From the NCBI RefSeq assembly GCF_025506355.1, contig NZ_JANZYP010000032.1:1-64000 (forward strand): a stretch of DNA of 64,000 nt, read 5' to 3'. The notes under the pieces are model-generated. The model was not told the origin of the DNA, made no database searches, and worked only from the letters and a program-made list of their open reading frames with translations. The DNA comes from Sphaerisporangium corydalis (GTDB taxonomy: Bacteria > Actinomycetota > Actinomycetes > Streptosporangiales > Streptosporangiaceae). Shown piece after piece: positions 57,069-64,000 of the stretch. Numbering within the stretch: position 1 is the first letter of the stretch; the number at the start of each line of letters is the position of its first letter. The position numbers and the translations under genes are program-made.

Positions 57069-57218
57069 ATGAACGATGTATTGTCCGCCTTGATACCACC
57101 CGCGGTGGTCGCCGCGGTGGTCATCGTCGGTGTCGTGAAGCTGATGCGTTCCGAAGCCGCGGGGCGGCGCCAGGAGGCCGAGGCCTCGGAGAAGTCATCT
57201 GAGGCTTCTTCCGACTGA
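57069..57218 (+). CDS. Small single-pass membrane peptide
   Basis: The 49-residue product has one hydrophobic helix (about residues 8-25, LIPPAVVAAVVIVGVVKLMR) and then a charged, Glu/Ser-rich tail (RRQEAEASEKSSEASSD). GAGGA lies five bases before the ATG at 57069. An N-terminally longer frame from 57036 lacks a site. It sits 118 bases before lsr2. Function is unknown; its topology suggests a membrane-anchored cytosolic tail. Confidence 0.65.
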   Translation: MNDVLSALIPPAVVAAVVIVGVVKLMRSEAAGRRQEAEASEKSSEASSD

Positions 57219-57336
57219 CCGGCAGGTCCGGCGGCACGTTCCCCGGAAATCCACAGGTTCGCTGAATTGTCAGCCGGGGTTACCGGGTATATGTTTGGCT
57301 GGCGAATCGAACAATGCTCTGCGAAAGGATTGCCAG

Positions 57337-57669
57337 ATGGCCACGCAGATCCAGAAGATACTCATCGACGACCTCGATGGTGGCGAGGCCAATGAGACAG
57401 TCACCTTCGCGATTGATGGCACCGCATACGAGATTGATCTGAGCGGAGACAACGCCAAGAAGCTGCGCGAGGCGCTGTCGTCTTTCGTGTCCAGTGCGCG
57501 CAGGGCCGAGGGTGCCTCCGCCCGCGGCCGTAAGCGTGGTGGCGGCCAGCGCCCGTCGCGTGAAAAGAGCTCGGAGATCCGCGCGTGGGCGAAGGCTCAC
57601 GGCATCTCGGTGAGCGAGCGCGGCCGTATTGCCTCCTCCGTGGTCGAGCAGTACGAAGCGGCACACTGA
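57337..57669 (+). CDS. lsr2: Lsr2 nucleoid-associated protein
   Basis: The 110-residue H-NS-like protein silences AT-rich and horizontally acquired DNA and compacts the chromosome. The N-terminal dimerisation part is KILIDDLDGGEANETVTFAI and LSGDNAKKLREALSSFV. A basic linker precedes the C-terminal DNA-binding domain with the RGR minor-groove motif in ISVSERGRIASSVVEQYEAA. ATG at 57337 follows GAAAGGA. The leader is comparatively AT-rich, which would allow self-binding. clpC is next, 312 bases downstream. Confidence 0.97.
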   Translation: MATQIQKILIDDLDGGEANETVTFAIDGTAYEIDLSGDNAKKLREALSSFVSSARRAEGASARGRKRGGGQRPSREKSSEIRAWAKAHGISVSERGRIASSVVEQYEAAH

Positions 57670-57807
57670 CGCGCTGTTTGTGATCACTCGGCTATGGCGG
57701 CGGAGGGCCATCAATCGCCGTCATAGCCGCATGATCGTGTTATCCGAGCGTGATCGTCCGGGGCGCGGCCGAGGGGTTCACGTAAATCGGTGAAGTTAAA
57801 CGTCGTT

Positions 57808-57850
57808 CGCTTGCGGCGTAGCGGGAACATGTGACCCCCCAACAGTAGTT
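57808..57850 (+). promoter_or_regulatory. Candidate SigR-type promoter and ClgR-like box of clpC
   Basis: GGGAAC (57823-57828) and GTT (57848-57850) are 19 bases apart, matching the SigR/SigH promoter pattern (GGAAT/C-N18-19-GTT) used in the thiol-oxidative stress response; clpC is a known type of target. Just upstream, CGCTTGCGGCG at 57808-57818 fits the ClgR box CGCYNANRGCG with one mismatch. Both are 130-170 bases before the ATG. Assignments are by pattern only. Confidence 0.55.
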
Positions 57851-57981
57851 GGATGGAGCGTGAACGCCCTGCTCTCGGGGAACGTCTCCTGTCTAGAGCG
57901 GTCACCGGTCGGGGCTAGCATGCGGAAGCGGCGGGCCCGGATATCCCGAGCTGCCTGACCGCTCTGTGAGGGAGCGACGAG

Positions 57982-60531
<2,550 letters not shown>

Positions 60532-60548
60532 CTGGATCGGTTCGAGAG

Positions 60549-60583
60549 GACCCCCCGTGAGGATCACCTCACGGGGGGTCTTT
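60549..60583 (+). terminator. Intrinsic terminator of clpC
   Basis: GACCCCCCGTGAGG (60549-60562) pairs perfectly with CCTCACGGGGGGTC (60567-60580) around ATCA, followed by TTTCG. It lies 17 bases after the stop. Confidence 0.92.
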
Positions 60584-60631
60584 CGTATTTCGTGAGATCA
60601 CTTTGGCGCGATTCGCTATGACACCACCGAA

Positions 60632-60643
60632 TGTAGTACTACA
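60632..60643. promoter_or_regulatory. TGTAGTACTACA palindrome upstream of EboE-like gene
   Basis: A perfect 12-bp palindrome lies in the 314-base spacer after clpC. Its halves resemble TGTAGTA/TACTACA arms of BlaI/CopY-family operators, but in overlapped order. A second dyad, GCGTA-G-TACGC (60872-60882), lies 16 bases before the next start codon. No gene is convincing in this spacer. No BlaI-type gene is in the window, so the regulator is unknown. Confidence 0.4.
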
Positions 60644-60897
60644 CTCCGTAGAGCGGATCGGGCGGGCCCCGGATCGGCGGATCACAAGATCCGCGGAGTA
60701 CGGCGGCCATCGCCCGGGTCCCCCCGTCGGTGTAGCGGGGGATCCGCTGCCGGGAGGACGCGGCGATCGGCTCCGCCGGGCAGACTCGGGCGGGCCAGGC
60801 CGGATCCCCGGCAGGGAGAGCACCTCCGCCGCACGCGGCCGCGTCCGGCCGCCTGAAGCCGTGGGACCGAAGCGTAGTACGCCTGGGGAGGCACCGA

Positions 60898-61842
60898 ATG
60901 CGCCTGCGTCATGAGGACGGCACGCTGGTTCACCTGTCCTACAACGCGGGCGTGCACCCCGCGGAGGACCTGGAGAACCTGATCGCCCATCTGACCCGCT
61001 ACGCCGTCCCTGTGCGGAAGCGGCTGGGCGTCGACCGGCTCGGGATCGGCCTCTGGCTGGCCCCCGGCGTCGCCGACCACCTCATCGCCGACCGCATCGA
61101 GCTCGTCCGCCTCGGCCGGTCCCTTGAGGAGCGCGGCCTGGAGGTCGTCAGCCTGAACGGCGCGGGCGGGCGCGGCATGGGGCAGGACAGCCCCGGCCCC
61201 GACTGGGCCAAGCCCGAGCGCTACCGCTACACGATGGCCCTGGCGAAGATCCTCGCCTTCCTGCTCCCCGAGGACGTCCGCTTCGGCAGCATCACCACGA
61301 TCCCCATCGGCTGGCGGCGTGACTGGCCGGCCGACCTGCACGCGATCGCCTCGCGCCGGCTCGACCGGCTCTCCCGCGAGCTGCGCGGCCTGCACAGCGT
61401 GACCGGCAAGACCATCCGGGTGGGGTTCCAGCCGTGGCCGGGCTGCGTGCTGGAGACGACCGAGCAGGCCGTGAAGCGGGTGTGCGGCATCGACTCCGAG
61501 TACCTCGGGGTCTGCCTGGACGCCTGCCACCTCACCTGCGGGGTCGAGGAGCCCGGCGCCGCCCTGCGCGGGGTGGCCGCCGCCGGGGCCTCGGTGGTGA
61601 AGCTGGGCCACGTGCACAACCACACCGGGGAGATCCCGGGCACCGAGTCCATCCTGGAGAACACCCTGGCCGCGATCCTGGCCGGGCCGGGGACGGGCGG
61701 CGCGCACATCGAGGTGGAGGCGCACGGCCTGGCCTCACCGGCCAAGGGCAAGGGCCCCGCCGCCCTGGTGGCCACGCTCGCCGACGAACTCGACTGGACC
61801 CGCCGCAACCTCACCGCCCTTGGCCTCAAGCTCGCCGCCTGA
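60898..61842 (+). CDS. EboE-like TIM-barrel protein
   Basis: The 314-residue cytosolic protein has the sugar-isomerase-like TIM-barrel pattern of EboE, a metabolite-traffic protein of the Ebo gene cluster. Landmarks are HLSYNAGVHPAEDLENLIAH, LEVVSLNGAGGRGMG, GVCLDACHLTCGVEEP and LGHVHNHTGEIPGTESIL, where His, Asp and Glu could bind metal. ATG at 60898 has GGAGG seven bases upstream. The other ebo genes are not in the neighbourhood, so it stands alone here and its role is open. Confidence 0.65.
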   Translation: MRLRHEDGTLVHLSYNAGVHPAEDLENLIAHLTRYAVPVRKRLGVDRLGIGLWLAPGVADHLIADRIELVRLGRSLEERGLEVVSLNGAGGRGMGQDSPGPDWAKPERYRYTMALAKILAFLLPEDVRFGSITTIPIGWRRDWPADLHAIASRRLDRLSRELRGLHSVTGKTIRVGFQPWPGCVLETTEQAVKRVCGIDSEYLGVCLDACHLTCGVEEPGAALRGVAAAGASVVKLGHVHNHTGEIPGTESILENTLAAILAGPGTGGAHIEVEAHGLASPAKGKGPAALVATLADELDWTRRNLTALGLKLAA

Positions 61843-61943
61843 CCCGGCCGGCCCCGGCCTCACCGCCCCCGGCCAAGCTCGCCGCCTGACCCGCCCGGCC
61901 TCAAGCTCACCGGCCTCGAACTCGCCGCCTGACCCGGCCGGCC
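61831..61943 (+). repeat. Repeated copies of a gene's 3' end
   Basis: The last codons and stop of the EboE-like gene, CTCGCCGCCTGACCCGGCCG plus three bases (61831-61853), recur at 61878-61900 (one change) and 61921-61943 (identical). The copies are 43-47 bases apart in the spacer before mutY. This looks like repeated slippage or recombination duplication of a stop-codon region. Confidence 0.7.
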
Positions 61944-62016
61944 CGCCGGGGTCGGGGGACGTCCTACGCCTCACCGCCGGGGGCCCGGGCCGCCGGTGGT
62001 GAGGCCGGGTAATAGA

Positions 62017-62883
62017 TCAAGCAGGGAGGCGGTAGGTGCCCTCGTCCGGCACCTCGGCCAGACCGTCGGCGACAAGGCTGTCGAGCGCCCGTTCGCGCTG
62101 GACCTCGTCGGCCCAGACCGCGTCGAGCGCGGCCTTGGGCACGGCGCCGTGGGCGTCCCTGAGGACCGCCAGGAGCCGTCCCCTGCACTGCCGGTCGGTG
62201 CCCGCGTAGGTCTGCCCGCGTCGCTCAGGACCATCGTGGGCCGGGCGTCCCGCCAGGCGCCAGGCGCAGAGGCCGGCCACGGGGCAGTCGGCGCACCGGG
62301 GCGCGCGGGCCGTGCAGACCAGGGCGCCGAGCTCCATGACCGCGACCGCCCACGTCGGCGCGTCCAGGGCGGGGAGCAGCGACTCGGCCAGCCGGCGCTC
62401 CACGGTCGTGGTGGCCTTCGGCGGGTACTCCTCCCCCCGTACGGCGCGGGCCAGCACCCGGCGCACGTTGGTGTCCAGCACGGCGTGGCTGCCGCCGTAG
62501 GCGAAGCTCGCGACGGCCGCCGCCGTGTAGTCGCCGACGCCGGGAAGGCCGCGCAGCGCGTCGTAGGAGGACGGGACCCGCCCGTCATGGTCCGCGGTGA
62601 TCGCGCGGGCGCACGCGTGCAGGTTGAGCGCGCGGCGGGGGTATCCGAGGCGCCCCCAGTGGCGTACGGCCTCACCTGGCGGTTCGGCGGCGAGGGCGGC
62701 GGGGGTGGGCCAGCGTTCCATCCACTCGGTCCAGACCGGCTGGACGCGGGCCACGGGGGTCTGCTGGAGCATGATCTCGCTGACCAGGATCGCCCAGGGG
62801 CTCGCGTCCGGCCGCCGCCAGGGGAGGTCTCTGGCCTTCTCGGCGTACCAGTCGAGGATGGGGGTGTGCAGTGCGGTTCCCAC
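62017..62883 (-). CDS. mutY: A/G-specific adenine DNA glycosylase
   Basis: The 288-residue repair enzyme removes adenine mispaired with 8-oxoguanine. It shows ILVSEIMLQQTPVARVQPVW, the helix-hairpin-helix LRGLPGVGDYTAAAVASFAY with the catalytic Asp following in AVLDTNVRRVLAR, and the 4Fe-4S cysteines C-x6-C-x2-C-x5-C in CTARAPRCADCPVAGLC. The C-terminal Nudix-like 8-oxoG recognition domain of E. coli MutY is missing and only a short basic tail remains, as in many actinobacterial forms. GTG at 62883 is the start; its ribosome site is weak. Confidence 0.93.
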   Translation of the reverse strand: MGTALHTPILDWYAEKARDLPWRRPDASPWAILVSEIMLQQTPVARVQPVWTEWMERWPTPAALAAEPPGEAVRHWGRLGYPRRALNLHACARAITADHDGRVPSSYDALRGLPGVGDYTAAAVASFAYGGSHAVLDTNVRRVLARAVRGEEYPPKATTTVERRLAESLLPALDAPTWAVAVMELGALVCTARAPRCADCPVAGLCAWRLAGRPAHDGPERRGQTYAGTDRQCRGRLLAVLRDAHGAVPKAALDAVWADEVQRERALDSLVADGLAEVPDEGTYRLPA

Positions 62884-63145
62884 GGTGCCGAGCCTAGATC
62901 GTGCTCACCCGGTGCCACGCCCATTTGCGTCACCCGCTCGTACTCGGAGATCGCGAAGGACGGCGATCGGCTGACGACCCGCCGCCGGCTCCGCTGTACG
63001 GGTGCCACGGTAGACACAAGGGCGTGAGATCCGAATCAGCCCCAGGTTAGCGCCCCCCTAACCTTCCTCACCGGTCTGAGCGGCGAAGAGAGCCGGGTCG
63101 GCGGCGGGCTCACCCGTGGTCTGGGAAGCTGGGGTGGGGGGGTGG

Positions 63146-63222
63146 CCCCCGGGCCCGATTCGATGAGAGACGGGCCGTGCGGCGTCGCCCCCGGGTCCGA
63201 TCCGATGAGGGGTGTCGTGCGG
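63146..63222 (+). repeat. Duplicated translation-start region
   Basis: The segment 63146-63182, which reads CCCCCGGGCCCGATTCGATG and continues to GTGCGG, is repeated with a few changes at 63188-63222. The second copy supplies the ribosome site and GTG of the histidine kinase. The first copy is an apparent decoy or earlier duplicate of the same initiation region. Confidence 0.6.
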
Positions 63223-64000
63223 GAGCCTCACAGTACGCCGTTGCGCCGCAGGGTCCTGGTGGCCATCGTCGGCATCGCCGCGCCGGCCGTGGCGCTGTTC
63301 GCGATCCCGCTCGCGCTGTCGGTCGAGCGGCTCTACCACGACGAGACGGCGGGCGCGCTGGGGCGCGACGCCACCTGGATCGCCGCCGCCATCCCCGACC
63401 ACGTGATGAGCGGGCCCCCGGCGTCGCTGTCGCTGCCGAGAGGCGTGCCGTCCGGGCTGCGCGTCGGCGTGTACACCACCAAGGGCGACCTGCTGTTCGG
63501 CGAGGGGCCGAGGCGGTCGGACATCGCGGTCCATTCCCGCGACGGCCGCGTCCACGAGGAGGTGGAGGACGGCTACATGGCGGTCTCGGCGCCGATCCCC
63601 TCCGACGAGGTGCGCGGGGGCGTGGTGCGGGTGGCCGCGCCCTACGACCAGATCTCCGAACGCGTGCACGAGTCGTGGCTGCTCATGGCCGGGCTCGCGG
63701 TGATCGTGATCGGCCTGGCGGCCGCGTTCGCGCTGCGCCAGTCCAGGCGGCTCGCCGCGCCGCTGGAACACCTGACCCGGGCGGCGCAGGGACTCGGCGC
63801 GGGCGACTTCTCCATCCGCGCGCCGCGATCGGACGTACGGGAGGCCGACGTCGCGGGCCTGGCCCTGGAGTCGACGGCCCGCCGACTCGGTGAGGTGCTC
63901 GACCGCGAGCGCGCCTTCAGCGCCGACGTCTCCCACCAGCTCCGTACCCGCCTCACGGGCATGCTGCTGGGCCTTGAGTCGGCGCTCGCCCGCCCGGGCG
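63217..64000 (+). CDS. Sensor histidine kinase (partial, runs off window)
   Basis: 261 codons are present and the frame is open to the window edge. The protein has a TM helix near residues 12-35 (VLVAIVGIAAPAVALFAIPL), an extracytoplasmic domain of about 110 residues, and a second TM helix (LLMAGLAVIVIGLAAAFALR). A HAMP domain (LAAPLEHLTRAAQGLGAGDF) leads to the start of the HisKA domain (FSADVSHQLRTRLTGMLLGL), with the phospho-accepting His in SHQLR. The usual Pro after RT is Arg here. The GTG at 63217 follows GAGGGG; ATG 63205 is an alternative. The response regulator and ATPase domain lie outside the window. Confidence 0.85.
   Translation, partial: MREPHSTPLRRRVLVAIVGIAAPAVALFAIPLALSVERLYHDETAGALGRDATWIAAAIPDHVMSGPPASLSLPRGVPSGLRVGVYTTKGDLLFGEGPRRSDIAVHSRDGRVHEEVEDGYMAVSAPIPSDEVRGGVVRVAAPYDQISERVHESWLLMAGLAVIVIGLAAAFALRQSRRLAAPLEHLTRAAQGLGAGDFSIRAPRSDVREADVAGLALESTARRLGEVLDRERAFSADVSHQLRTRLTGMLLGLESALARPG

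Noticed and set aside
60603-60914. 103-codon frame between clpC and the EboE-like gene
   Set aside because: No ribosome site, Arg/Gly/Pro composition, and it overlaps the promoter palindromes and the next start.

Overview
The window is high-GC DNA with GTG and TTG starts, an Lsr2 nucleoid protein, ClpC, a CelR-type cellulase operator and a c-di-AMP riboswitch in front of an NlpC/P60 gene. It comes from an actinomycete. The combination of genes suggests Streptosporangiales (Nonomuraea, Microbispora or Streptosporangium-like), but the genus is inference only. No rRNA, tRNA, CRISPR array or intact insertion sequence was found.

Positions 1-25,000 are accessory chromosome. The window opens on the last codons of an ISL3-type transposase, followed by repeat-rich non-coding DNA. 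Next come a drug-efflux MFS gene, a secreted SGNH hydrolase, a TetR gene with two palindromic operators, a truncated NADAR pseudogene, and an XRE regulator beside a secreted beta-propeller-like protein. An export-oriented group follows: HupE/UreJ membrane protein, secreted metallophosphatase with a His/Asp-rich tail, WxL-interacting-like surface protein, a small secreted protein, a GH6 cellulase under a CelR box, and a Tat-exported multicopper oxidase. The segment ends with a second MFS/TetR pair around an 18-bp palindrome, an ABC-F ATPase, a lipoprotein and a saccharopine-dehydrogenase-like enzyme.

Positions 25,000-42,000 start with an unusual membrane protein that joins a sigma-like domain, a zinc anti-sigma signature, a TM helix and a Pro-rich tail. 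After it the conserved core begins: ppa, dacB, DUF2342 protease, tilS, hpt, ftsH, then the folate block folE-folP-(NTF2-like)-folB-folK, DUF3180, and a stand-alone nuoD. Many of these genes overlap or sit a few bases apart and are probably co-transcribed. A class-V aminotransferase follows on the opposite strand.

Positions 42,000-64,000 hold terC, a P450, a MidA/NDUFAF7-like methyltransferase (a possible partner for the nearby NuoD), and a cofactor block: DUF2520, panC, a fused nadB-nadC, and coaX, covering pantothenate/CoA and NAD synthesis. Then come a small LuxR-type regulator, a RipA-like peptidoglycan hydrolase behind a ydaO riboswitch, an argA-type acetyltransferase, two RDD membrane proteins with Gln/Tyr/Gly-rich tails, a 49-aa membrane peptide, lsr2, clpC with a SigR-type promoter, an orphan EboE-like protein, mutY, and the start of a sensor histidine kinase cut by the window edge. 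From memory, the ppa-to-clpC order resembles the homologous stretch of Streptomyces chromosomes.
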